Of a stretch of DNA of 13,748 nucleotides, positions 6,400 to 13,748 are shown in pieces; positions within the stretch are counted from its first letter, which is position 1; each line of letters opens with the position of its first letter. Both the position numbers and the translations under genes were made by a program. The notes beneath the pieces were generated by a model. The model had not been told where the DNA came from. It saw only the letters and a program-made list of their open reading frames with translations, and did no database searches. This DNA comes from Candidatus Zixiibacteriota bacterium (GTDB lineage: Bacteria > Zixibacteria > MSB-5A5 > WJJR01): assembly GCA_020058315.1 (NCBI GenBank), contig JAGVEK010000386.1, positions 1 through 13,748 of the forward strand, read 5' to 3'.

Positions 6400-8052
6400 T
6401 CACCGTGCGGATTTCGCCCCGAGCGAATCTGGCTTCCAGATCGGGAGCTTGAATTGCTCTGGGCGCGCGCGGATCACTTCGCGTGACCAATCTTGCGGAT
6501 AGCCCACTTCCCTCGGCCAACCGGTCGAGTCCTTGACATACCCATCATTGTACTTGCAGATGAGGAATTCCCCCAACTCGCGGTATCGCCTGACCGTCTC
6601 TTCGGCATGGCTCACGGAATAATCCGTCAGGTATCGCGTCAGCAGCAGCGAATCCTGTTTCTCCATTTCCAGCGCCGTCTTCTCCACGACCGGCTGCAGG
6701 GCCAAGAAACCGTTCTCCAGTTCGTCACGGACCTTGATGATGTCTTCCTTCATGTATGAGTACTTCAGGTTCGCGTAATTCGCCACGAAGTTGAACACCC
6801 ACCAAGCCGACTCCCAGCTAAATTGGCCCAGGCTTCCTGTTGTGAACGACGGAGGAATGCTCCGGATTCCGCAGTATAGAGGCGTCCAGACCGTGAAGTA
6901 GGTGTCGTCCACCCCGTACCAGTAGATTCCGCCGATCGGGTTTGGCAGCCAGTCGCGCGACTGGGAGATGAATGAGAATCCCGTCTGCGGTGTAGAGATG
7001 GCCCGTTCCCAGGCGTAGTCCACGCTATCCACCTGCCACGCCATTGGCCGGCAGTGATTGGGACTCGCGAACGGCCCTGCATCCACCCCCTTGGTCATGT
7101 CGTATGGTGTTCCTTCGTAGTGGTCCCGCATGATGCCCATCACATCGGCGAGCGTGAGCCTCTTGTCAGGCTTAATCCAGAGTGGATACGGATCCACTCC
7201 CTCGACGCCGCGATGATAGTCGGGCGAGAAAATCTGAGAGGGTGCGGACCGGCGGAAAACGCTCCACACCCGTGTATCGGCGTACCGCAGGTTTTTCGGA
7301 TCTGAGGGACAATACGCGTCGCAGAACCGAAACGGCTTGCCTGATTTCGGATCGTAGTATCCCTTCTCGATGGCGAAGGAGATCACGTTGTCCGAGTGAA
7401 GGCACATCTTCGGATCGTCCAGCGGGAATTCGCCGATGCGTGCCTTGTTGGCATGAGCACAGACATACCCATTGGGAACACGCAGCGCCACCCAGACCGC
7501 CCCCTTGCCTCCTGGACCGGTGCCGGCAATCTCCATGTACCAGATCTCACGGGAATCTGCGATGGAAAATGATTCACCTTCGTCACCGTACCCGTACTCG
7601 GCAACCAGGCCTCCGATCACTTTGACCGCTTCCTGCGCTGTCTTCGCGCGCTGCAGGGTCAATCCCATGAGATCCCAATACCGGATGATCCCCGAGGGAT
7701 TCTCCAAATCCTTCCGGCCGCCAAAGGTCGTCTCACCGAAGGCGAGTTGGTGTTCATTCATCAGGCCGACCACGGCATACGTATGCGGCACCTGCGCGAC
7801 CTTCCCGCGCAGTTTCCCGTCCCAGTCCCGAAATTCGATCGAATCACCCGGCTGATGATCGGCAGCGGGATCATAATTCAGATGCGGGTGGAATTCCCCA
7901 TCGCACGTGTACGTGACTGTCACTGAGCTGTCCGCTGACGCCCCTCGTGTCACCATGAAGTTCGTGCAGGCAGAACTCTGTCCGGAGTTGCTCAAAACGA
8001 AGACCACAGACAGCAGAGCAAGACGTGGCCGGGAAATGTCTGGAATACGCAT
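6400..8052 (-). CDS. Secreted C69-family dipeptidase (PepD-like)
   Basis: A 550-residue N-terminal nucleophile hydrolase of peptidase family C69, which releases dipeptides. The start at 8052 is set by a strong GGAGGAGGAAG site (minus strand, 8065-8055); an in-frame ATG at 8067 overlaps that site and is less likely. A signal peptide covers residues 1-28 (LALLSVVFVL core) and cleavage after SSA would expose Cys29 (CTNFMVTRGAS), the expected N-terminal Cys nucleophile. Family hallmarks follow: YAVVGLMNEHQLAFGETTFGG, FSIADSREIWYMEIAGTG, WVALRVPNGYVCAHANKARIGEF, then a long C-terminal part with SQSRDWLPNPIGGIYWYGVDDTYF and MKEDIIKVRDELE. Likely periplasmic or extracellular, working with or after the neighbouring C1 peptidase in peptide use (inference). 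No clear terminator hairpin is seen in the 43-bp convergent gap. Confidence 0.9.
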   Translation of the reverse strand: MRIPDISRPRLALLSVVFVLSNSGQSSACTNFMVTRGASADSSVTVTYTCDGEFHPHLNYDPAADHQPGDSIEFRDWDGKLRGKVAQVPHTYAVVGLMNEHQLAFGETTFGGRKDLENPSGIIRYWDLMGLTLQRAKTAQEAVKVIGGLVAEYGYGDEGESFSIADSREIWYMEIAGTGPGGKGAVWVALRVPNGYVCAHANKARIGEFPLDDPKMCLHSDNVISFAIEKGYYDPKSGKPFRFCDAYCPSDPKNLRYADTRVWSVFRRSAPSQIFSPDYHRGVEGVDPYPLWIKPDKRLTLADVMGIMRDHYEGTPYDMTKGVDAGPFASPNHCRPMAWQVDSVDYAWERAISTPQTGFSFISQSRDWLPNPIGGIYWYGVDDTYFTVWTPLYCGIRSIPPSFTTGSLGQFSWESAWWVFNFVANYANLKYSYMKEDIIKVRDELENGFLALQPVVEKTALEMEKQDSLLLTRYLTDYSVSHAEETVRRYRELGEFLICKYNDGYVKDSTGWPREVGYPQDWSREVIRARPEQFKLPIWKPDSLGAKSAR

Positions 8053-8067
8053 CGCTTCCTCCTCCAA

Positions 8068-8775
8068 TCCGACGAAAGCAATTTAGCCGATTGCCCTGCG
8101 GGATGGAAGGCCCCATTAAAGCCCAAACGGCCTCTCGGATGACCGGAACTGGAGGCGGCCGATCATCGCGAGCTAAGATTCAATTGATTACGGCCGGAGA
8201 AGAACTAGGGGAGGGTCTTCGCGGACGGGGCCATGCATCTGGGTTACAGTTCCAGCGTCCCCTCCACGATCGGGTCTTGGGTGAGTCCGGAGGACCGGTG
8301 CTGAATCAGGCGTCTCCCGTGGCGTTGTCGTTGGCGCAGTGGAAATTTCGGACGCATCTTTCTGCCCACCGAAAGTGACACCCATCTGGCGAAGCGCGGC
8401 AAACGGAGGCACCCCGCCGATTAGTACGAAGACAAACTCGTTGGGTATCTCGAGCTTGCCGTCCTTTGTGGTCAGCAAGACTGATGGCCGACCATCCCAA
8501 TCCCAAGGCCGACAGCCACTTCGCCAGACCGCCGACCACTTGGATTTTCTTCCGCCAAATCCCGTTTTGATAACGTATCAGCATCGTTCTTGGTTTCCCA
8601 AGGACGGAGTGAGGTACATTTCATCGTTTTGATCATAGGTTGCCGCACACATCAATTGCAGGTCTGCCCCTTCCTCGATCAAGATTGAGACAATTCGAAT
8701 CGCCCGGTTCCCTTGTCTCCCCCGGGGAAATCATCACGGCGACACCATTCTCCCGGACAGGAATCGCGAACGCAC
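8068..8775. other. Long intergenic stretch with a decayed gene
   Basis: About 700 bp separates the divergently read C69 peptidase and typA. Apart from the flavoprotein remnant at 8356-8560 no frame here carries a recognisable product. The stretch must include the promoters of both flanking genes. A 13-bp palindrome, TGATA-ACG-TATCA, lies at 8568-8580; it could be an operator, but one copy is not enough to claim that. No tRNA-like or CRISPR-like structure is visible. Confidence 0.55.
8356..8560 (-). pseudogene. Remnant of a YpdA/thioredoxin-reductase-like FAD-NAD(P) oxidoreductase (C-terminal part)
   Basis: On the minus strand 8481-8356 encodes 42 residues that read like the end of a flavoprotein: VLLTTKDGKLEIPNEFVFVL, then IGGVPPFAALRQMGVTFGGQ. 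The IPN-x-FVFVLIGG-x-PP block followed by L-x-x-G(I/V)-x-FGG is typical of the C-terminal NAD(P)/FAD region of YpdA-type disulfide reductases. Upstream the likely homologous reading changes frame (SGEVAVG at about 8525-8505 is in another frame) and no start, no FAD- or NADPH-binding glycine motif is found nearby. About 280 residues expected upstream are absent. This is therefore a truncated, frameshifted relic. The assignment rests on one conserved block read by eye. Confidence 0.5.
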
Positions 8776-10662
8776 ATGACAGAAGCCACCAACATCCGCA
8801 ATCTCGCAATCATTGCCCATATTGACCACGGCAAGACCACGCTGATTGATTCGATTTTCCGCGCCGCGCACCTGTTCCGTGACAACGAACAGGTAGCCAA
8901 CCGGCTGATGGATAGCAACGATCTCGAACGCGAACGCGGCATCACCATTCGGGCCAAGCACTGCACGGTCAATTGGGGGGGCTACCTCATCAACATCATC
9001 GACACACCCGGCCACGCCGACTTTTCCGGGGAGGTCGAGCGGGTCCTTTCGATGGTGGATTCGGTTCTCCTGCTGGTCGACGCCAACGAGGGGCCGATGC
9101 CCCAGACCCGCTACGTCCTGATGCGCGCGCTCCGCCTGGGTTTGCGTCCGATCGTGATCATCAATAAAGTTGATCGCCCCAATGCCCGGCCTGATGACAC
9201 GCTCAACAAGACCTTCGACTTGTTCATCGAACTCGGCGCCAATGACGCACAGGCCCATTTTCCGGTTCTGTATGGTTCGGGCCTGGATGGCTGGCTTGTG
9301 CGCGATCTGGCACACGATCCCCGCACTGGAATCGAGGCTCTGTTCGAGACCATCGTTGAACATGTACCGGCGCCCAGCGTCGATCCCCAGTCGCCATTTC
9401 TCATGCAAATCAGCACGCTGGCGTGGAGTGATTACATCGGCCAGATCGGCTGCGGGCGCGTGCTTCATGGGTGTCTCGCCCTCGGCGGCGATTTCGTTCG
9501 AACGGTCACCCGCTGGCGCGATCCGGCCGACCAGGACGCCGGCTGGGATGTCGTCTCCACCTCCGCCGAGCGGGGCGTGCACATGTGGGTGACACGCGGA
9601 CTGGGTCGCGTCGAAGTGGACGAGGTCTCCGCCGGTGACATTGTCTGGATCGCCGGCCCCGAGGAAATCGGCATCGGTGACACTTTTTCGGCCCCGGGAT
9701 TCGAAAACGCGGCGCTTAAGCCGCTGGAGATCGAGGAACCGACAGTCTCGATGTTTTTCCTTGTGAATACCGGGCCATTCTCCGGCAATGAGGGCCGCGC
9801 GATCACCCTGCGGCAGTTGAAAGAGCGGCTGCTGCGCGAGGTGCGCATCAACGTCGCCTTGCGCGTCGAGGACATCGGCCGTGCCGACGGCGTGAAAGTC
9901 TCCGGACGCGGCGAGCTGCATCTGGCCATCCTCATCGAGGAGATGCGGCGCGAAGGAATCGAGTTGTGCGTGTCCCGCCCGGAAGTCATCACGCGCGTTG
10001 GTCTGAACGGCGCCGTGCTCGAGCCGATCGAACAACTGATTATCGACGTCCCCGGTGAGTACCAGGGCGTAGTCATGGAGAAACTGGCCCGCCGCAAGGG
10101 AGAGATCGTCCACATGGAAAACAACGGCGCCGGACTGGTGCGCCTCGAGTTTTCCATTCCCACGCGCGGCCTGATCGGATACCGAACCGAGTTCCTCACC
10201 GATACCCGCGGGCTGGGGATCATGGCGTCGCGCTTCACCGGGTACGGTCCCTGGAAAGGTGAGATCGTGTCGCGGTTCCGCGGCTCGCTGATCAGCATGG
10301 AAACGGGTCCGGTCACCTCATACCAGATGGAGAAACTTCAGGAACGGACGACCCTGTTTGTGGAACCCATGCAGGTGGTCTATCAGGGACAGATCGTCGG
10401 CGAGAATGCCCGCCCCGCTGATCTCACCTGCAATCCCACGAAGTGCAAAGCTCTCACCAACCATCGGGCCTCCAGCCGGGATCAAACCGCGGTTCTGGAT
10501 ACGCCCCGCAAGATGACGCTCGATCAGGCGCTCGAATGGATCGCAGAAGATGAGCTGGTTGAGGTCACGCCGAAGTCCATCCGCATGCGCAAGGCCATCC
10601 TCGACGCTGACAAGCGCAGGCGCATGGATAGGCAGCGCCAGACATCGCTGCAGGGCGCTTGA
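8776..10662 (+). CDS. typA: Ribosome-associated GTPase TypA/BipA
   Basis: A translational GTPase of the EF-G class that binds ribosomes and helps 50S assembly and stress or cold adaptation. The protein has 628 residues against a usual 605-615. G1 AHIDHGKTT (14-22), G2 RGITI, G3 DTPGHADF and G4 NKVDRP are all intact; at the G5 position it has YGSGLDGW instead of the common SA form. Later come the EF-G-like domains (GRGELHLAILIEEMRREG) and the TypA-specific C-terminus with PTRGLIGYRTEFLTDTRG, TNHRASSRDQ and DELVEVTPKSIRMRK. ATG 8776 is chosen because homologues begin just before the first strand (NIRNLAIIAHIDHGK); the ribosome site (AGGA, 8759-8762) is weak and distant, and an in-frame TTG at 8713 is less likely. 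It seems to be a single-gene unit. Confidence 0.96.
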   Translation: MTEATNIRNLAIIAHIDHGKTTLIDSIFRAAHLFRDNEQVANRLMDSNDLERERGITIRAKHCTVNWGGYLINIIDTPGHADFSGEVERVLSMVDSVLLLVDANEGPMPQTRYVLMRALRLGLRPIVIINKVDRPNARPDDTLNKTFDLFIELGANDAQAHFPVLYGSGLDGWLVRDLAHDPRTGIEALFETIVEHVPAPSVDPQSPFLMQISTLAWSDYIGQIGCGRVLHGCLALGGDFVRTVTRWRDPADQDAGWDVVSTSAERGVHMWVTRGLGRVEVDEVSAGDIVWIAGPEEIGIGDTFSAPGFENAALKPLEIEEPTVSMFFLVNTGPFSGNEGRAITLRQLKERLLREVRINVALRVEDIGRADGVKVSGRGELHLAILIEEMRREGIELCVSRPEVITRVGLNGAVLEPIEQLIIDVPGEYQGVVMEKLARRKGEIVHMENNGAGLVRLEFSIPTRGLIGYRTEFLTDTRGLGIMASRFTGYGPWKGEIVSRFRGSLISMETGPVTSYQMEKLQERTTLFVEPMQVVYQGQIVGENARPADLTCNPTKCKALTNHRASSRDQTAVLDTPRKMTLDQALEWIAEDELVEVTPKSIRMRKAILDADKRRRMDRQRQTSLQGA

Positions 10663-10680
10663 GCGGGCGGGGGGCTCGCT

Positions 10681-10708
10681 GACGGTCATAGTGACTATGA
10701 GAGCCGTC
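10681..10708 (+). terminator. Palindromic hairpin after typA
   Basis: Eighteen bases after the typA stop lies a 13-bp perfect palindrome CATAGT-G-ACTATG (10687-10699) flanked by GACGG (10681-10685) and CCGTC (10703-10707), giving a two-part stem with an internal bulge. It is not followed by a T run, so it is not a standard intrinsic terminator. It may be a Rho-related or mRNA-end structure, or an operator for the next gene. Confidence 0.35.
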
Positions 10709-10857
10709 ATCGGGGTGGGATCATCTTGCCACACCCGCAGTAATTCTTGGTGAAAAGTTTGACGGGTGGCACTATCGTGTTGCTCTCTTCATGAAGCACT
10801 GTCACATTACCGCCCGAGGCGTGACCGCTGTCATGGTCTCGATGGAGCCGATGCCAC

Positions 10858-11565
10858 GTGGAGCTTAAGGTACGAGATGTCGCCCGGCTGCTGGACGTTT
10901 CTGAGCAAACCGTATATCGATGGGTCAAGAGCGGGTCACTGCCCGCGCACCGCATTCACGACCAATACCTTTTCAACCGTGTCGAACTGCAGGAATGGGC
11001 TGCGTCACAGAAGCACCCCGTATCGCTGGAGTTGTTTGCGCCAAACGGTTCCACCGATGAAATCCCCAGTCTTGCCGCGGCCCTCGAACGCGGAGGCGTT
11101 TATCACCGGGTGGCAGGCGACCGGCGTGAACTGGTTCTGGAAGCGGTCACCAAGCTTCCCGGAATCCCCCCCGCGGTGGATCGCGCGTTGCTCCATCAAC
11201 TCCTGGTCGGACGCGAAGCTCTCGCATCCACCGCACTTGGAGATGGGATTGCGATTCCGCATCCGCGTGATCCTCTGGTTGTCCATGTAACCGAACCGGT
11301 GGTTCTGCTATGCTTCCTGGAAAAACCCGTCGATTTCCACGCCATGGACGGGCAATTCGTGAGTGTGTTGTTCACACTGCTGTCGCCCTCGGTTCGCCGG
11401 CATCTGCAGATGCTCGGCAGACTGGCATTCGCGCTGCATGACCCCAGCCTGAAGGAACTGCTGCGCAACTCTGCGACAAGAGAGGAAATCATCGTTCGGG
11501 TGCGGGGTATCGAGAGCGCAGGGGCGGCCACTCCCGCACGCAGAGGTGCCATCAAGGATCAGTGA
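10858..11565 (+). CDS. DNA-binding PTS EIIA protein (excisionase-type HTH + PtsN-like EIIA)
   Basis: A 235-residue protein with two domains. Residues about 1-50 form a MerR/excisionase-type helix-turn-helix (VRDVARLLDVSEQTVYRWVK, then GSLPAHRI and a YLFNRVELQEW end). Residues about 75-222 form a PTS EIIA domain of the fructose/nitrogen type, with GDGIAIPHPRDP and phospho-acceptor His135, and VSVLFTLLSPSVRRHLQMLGRLA. Such HTH-EIIA proteins are known in other phyla, for example chlamydial PtsN_2. The likely role is a transcription regulator whose state depends on PTS phosphorylation; the targets are unknown. The start is GTG 10858 with GGAG at 10844-10847. Its TGA (11563-11565) overlaps the ATG of the HyfB gene, so the two are translationally coupled and probably regulate or co-express as one unit. 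Confidence 0.85.
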   Translation: MELKVRDVARLLDVSEQTVYRWVKSGSLPAHRIHDQYLFNRVELQEWAASQKHPVSLELFAPNGSTDEIPSLAAALERGGVYHRVAGDRRELVLEAVTKLPGIPPAVDRALLHQLLVGREALASTALGDGIAIPHPRDPLVVHVTEPVVLLCFLEKPVDFHAMDGQFVSVLFTLLSPSVRRHLQMLGRLAFALHDPSLKELLRNSATREEIIVRVRGIESAGAATPARRGAIKDQ

Positions 11566-13556
11566 TGCTTGGCTGGGTATTCCTGTCCATTGCTCTACTG
11601 TGCGCGAGCGCGATTGCGACGGCGTTCTTCTTTCGCTCGGATCGAATCGCCCTTGGGATCGGGACAGCAGGCAGTGTTCTGGCCTGCATCATTGGTGTGC
11701 TGGTCAGCGTGGCCGCCTTGCTGGAGTCCTCAGTAAGTTCGCTTAGGAGTGCGTGGCCGCTCCCGATCGGCGAGCTCCATGTCGGGCTGGATTCACTCTC
11801 GGCGTTCTTTCTCCTTTGCATCTTCGTCGTGTCCGGGCTGATAACCGTCTACGGTGCGGGATATCTGCTTGCTTACATCGGTCAGCGCCGTCTTGCACCG
11901 GCGCTGACATTCTTCAATTTGCTGATCGCTGCCATGGCCGGACTTGTCATCGCGCGGGATGGCATCCTCTTTCTGGTCGCGTGGGAAGTCATGTCATTGT
12001 CGTCGTTTTTCCTGGTCACCTATGAGAACGAGCGCGAGGATGTCCGCCGTGCGGGGATGACATATCTCATCGCCTCACAACTCGGCGTCGTTTTCCTGTT
12101 CGCCTTGTTTGCCCTGCTTGGACACGCCACGGGGAGTTTCGATTTTGATGAGTTCGCCGCCGGAGGCGCGTCGGAGGCAGGAATCGCTGGCGTCTGCTTC
12201 CTGCTGGCGGTCGTGGGGTTTGGCACCAAGGCCGGATTCTGGCCGGTGCACACTTGGCTGCCCGACGCACACCCCGCCGCGCCGAGTCATGTCTCAGCGC
12301 TCATGTCGGGGGTCATGATCAAGATGGGGATTTATGGTCTGTTGCGAACTCTCACGTTTCTTGGACCTCCCTCGGCCTGGTGGGGTGTCCTGGTCATCGG
12401 TATCGGCGTCATCACCGGAGTCGCCGGAGTGCTGCATGCGCTTGCACAGCACGATTTGAAACGCCTGCTGGCATACCACAGCGTTGAGAATATTGGTGTC
12501 ATTGCCCTGGGGATTGGCGTCGGTCTTCTCGGCCAGAGCGCCGGGGATGCCGCAGTCGCGTTTCTCGGGTATGCGGGGGCGCTGCTCCACGTTCTGAATC
12601 ACGGACTATTCAAGAGCCTGCTCTTTGAAGGGGCAGGTTGTGTTCTGCACGGCACAGGAACACGGGACATTGAGTCGCTGGGTGGGCTCTTCCGCCGGAT
12701 GCCCGTGACCGGTCTGACATTTCTCGCAGGCTCGGTTGCGATTTGCGGTCTGCCGCCCCTCAATGGCTTTGTGAGTGAATGGTTCGTCTATATCGGAGCA
12801 TTTCGCGGAGGAACCGGGCTGCCGGCCACCCTGGGTGTCGCGTCCATCGTCGTCATCCCCGCACTCGCACTCATCGGCGGTCTCGCCGCCGCGTGCTTTG
12901 TGAAGGCCTTCGGCGTTGTCTTCCTCGGCGAGCCGCGCACAGAATCAGCGGCGCGCGCTCACGAGGTTGGTTACACGATGCGCCTGCCGATGGTGATCAC
13001 GGCGCTGTTGTGCCTGGCGATTGGTTTCTGGCCCGCAGGTGTGATGCGACTTGTAGCACCAGCGACGCAGTCTCTTGCACACGCCGGGACGGCTGCCCAC
13101 GACACTCTCGGCGTCCTATCCGCCATCACACGCGTCGCCGCGGTCATGACGGGGCTGATCGGGTTGCTCGTCGTACTGCGAGCCGTTCTCTTGCGCGGTC
13201 GGGAGGTCACTCGTGCGGCGACATGGGGCTGCGGCTACGCGGCGAACACATCCCGAATGCAGTACACCGCAACCTCATTTGCCCAGCCGCTGCTTCGCTC
13301 GTTTCTAACTCTGATTCCCACCCGTGTCAACCAGGACGGGCCGTCGGGGTATTTCCCGGTGACGGCCACGTACGAGGAACATGTGGGAGACATGGCCGGT
13401 GAAAGATTCCTTGCGCCGGCCTCCCGGAGTTTCGTCCGCACGCTCTCGCGGATCCGTATCCTGCAGCAGGGACGCATCCAGCTCTATCTGGTGTACATTG
13501 CTGTCACGCTCATTATTCTCCTGATTTGGCAGCTTGCCGGTGTTTCGGGTCGATAG
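11565..13556 (+). CDS. hyfB: Hydrogenase-4 subunit B-like proton-channel protein (HyfB/HycC/NuoL family)
   Basis: A 663-residue polytopic inner-membrane protein of the Mrp-antiporter-like subunits found in Hyf/formate-hydrogenlyase and complex I. It has about 14-16 hydrophobic segments. Key proton-path residues are present: Glu141 in VAWEVMSLSSFF, Lys222 in GTKAGFWPVHTWLPDAHPAA, the LKRLLAYHSVENIG helix, and Lys350 in NHGLFKSLLFEGAG. The C-terminus (MQYTATSFAQPLLRSF, then a last helix LVYIAVTLIILLIWQLAG) is typical of HyfB/HycC rather than NuoL, which has a long lateral helix. ATG 11565 overlaps the stop of the HTH-EIIA gene (TGATG); an in-frame GTG at 11562 is less likely. The following HyfC gene starts 3 bases after the stop. 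Catalytic subunits are outside the window, so hydrogenase activity is not shown. Confidence 0.88.
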   Translation: MLGWVFLSIALLCASAIATAFFFRSDRIALGIGTAGSVLACIIGVLVSVAALLESSVSSLRSAWPLPIGELHVGLDSLSAFFLLCIFVVSGLITVYGAGYLLAYIGQRRLAPALTFFNLLIAAMAGLVIARDGILFLVAWEVMSLSSFFLVTYENEREDVRRAGMTYLIASQLGVVFLFALFALLGHATGSFDFDEFAAGGASEAGIAGVCFLLAVVGFGTKAGFWPVHTWLPDAHPAAPSHVSALMSGVMIKMGIYGLLRTLTFLGPPSAWWGVLVIGIGVITGVAGVLHALAQHDLKRLLAYHSVENIGVIALGIGVGLLGQSAGDAAVAFLGYAGALLHVLNHGLFKSLLFEGAGCVLHGTGTRDIESLGGLFRRMPVTGLTFLAGSVAICGLPPLNGFVSEWFVYIGAFRGGTGLPATLGVASIVVIPALALIGGLAAACFVKAFGVVFLGEPRTESAARAHEVGYTMRLPMVITALLCLAIGFWPAGVMRLVAPATQSLAHAGTAAHDTLGVLSAITRVAAVMTGLIGLLVVLRAVLLRGREVTRAATWGCGYAANTSRMQYTATSFAQPLLRSFLTLIPTRVNQDGPSGYFPVTATYEEHVGDMAGERFLAPASRSFVRTLSRIRILQQGRIQLYLVYIAVTLIILLIWQLAGVSGR

Positions 13557-13559
13557 GCC

Positions 13560-13748
13560 ATGGGTGAACTTGCCGTCCACATCGCGCTTCTGCTCCTTCT
13601 CCCACTCCTGCTTCTGGGGATCATCAACCGGACAAAGGCATGGTTTGCAGGCCGGAATGGCCCGCCCATACTCCAACCCTACTTTGATGTCTGGAAGCTG
13701 CTCAGGAAGGGCGCGGTGTACAGTACGACGACCACGTGGATTTTCCGC
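13560..13748 (+). CDS. hyfC: Hydrogenase-4 subunit C-like membrane protein (HyfC/HycD/NuoH family), N-terminal part
   Basis: The first 63 residues of a membrane subunit that anchors the hydrophilic arm in Hyf/Hyc and complex I enzymes. A first transmembrane helix (HIALLLLLPLLLLGII) is followed by the conserved segment NRTKAWFAGRNGPPILQPYF and DVWKLLRKG, which matches the R-x-GP-x-x-x-QPY-D-x-x-KL pattern of HycD/NuoH. The ATG at 13560 follows the hyfB stop by 3 bases, so coupling is expected. The gene is cut by the right window edge. Confidence 0.88.
   Translation, partial: MGELAVHIALLLLLPLLLLGIINRTKAWFAGRNGPPILQPYFDVWKLLRKGAVYSTTTTWIFR

Noticed and set aside
8339..8632. Plus-strand open frame of 97 codons before typA
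   Set aside because: It lies opposite the flavoprotein remnant, and the remnant strand is the one with conserved sequence.
8734..10113. Long open frame of 459 codons antisense to typA
   Set aside because: It mirrors typA codons, has no recognisable domain, and typA itself is certain.
10701..10741. GGGGTGGG ... CCACACCC inverted repeat as a terminator
   Set aside because: Imperfect stem of about seven pairs with a bulge and no following T run.
10767..10784. Sigma-54-like promoter before the HTH-EIIA gene (TGGCAC ... TTGCT)
   Set aside because: The GG and GC elements are separated by 12 bases instead of the required 10, so it does not fit the -24/-12 pattern, though the context would suit it.

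Overview
The window is about 13.7 kb of GC-rich bacterial chromosome. It is densely coded, with several genes read at wide spacing, secreted proteins carrying classical signal peptides, and no sign of phage or plasmid genes. The gene set does not fix the taxon. Secreted papain-like and C69 peptidases, a DNA-binding PTS-EIIA protein and a Hyf-type membrane module together suggest a Gram-negative, possibly uncultured lineage (an FCB-group candidate phylum is a guess, not a result).

Region 1 (1-4236) is an oxidative pentose phosphate and NADPH-balance locus. The 5' part of sthA (soluble transhydrogenase) lies on the minus strand. Divergent from it, across a 369-bp intergenic region, are gnd (short-form 6-phosphogluconate dehydrogenase) and a continuous reading frame that joins 6-phosphogluconolactonase (Pgl) to glucose-6-phosphate dehydrogenase (Zwf). 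All three enzymes of the oxidative branch, plus the enzyme that exchanges NADPH for NADH, therefore sit side by side. A 77-bp REP-like palindromic element lies between gnd and pgl-zwf and runs into the first possible pgl start codon. An 8-G tract sits exactly at the Pgl/Zwf junction. Removing one G would end pgl at a TGA that overlaps an in-frame ATG for zwf, so the fusion needs checking.

Region 2 (4237-8067) holds a small four-helix membrane protein of unknown function, a secreted C1 (papain/bleomycin-hydrolase-like) peptidase with Asp in place of the usual Asn, and, convergent to it, a secreted C69-family dipeptidase whose Cys nucleophile becomes N-terminal after signal cleavage.

Region 3 (8068-8775) is mostly non-coding. 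It contains a decayed minus-strand remnant of a YpdA/thioredoxin-reductase-like flavoprotein.

Region 4 (8776-10662) is typA/bipA, a ribosome-associated GTPase, followed by a palindromic hairpin.

Region 5 (10858-13748) starts with a protein joining an excisionase-type helix-turn-helix to a PTS EIIA domain. Its stop codon overlaps the start of a HyfB-type proton-channel subunit, which is followed at once by the start of HyfC (NuoH/HycD-like). This is the front of a hydrogenase-4-like membrane complex operon, cut off by the window edge. The direct coupling of a phosphorylatable DNA-binding EIIA protein to a Hyf module is the most system-like novelty here.
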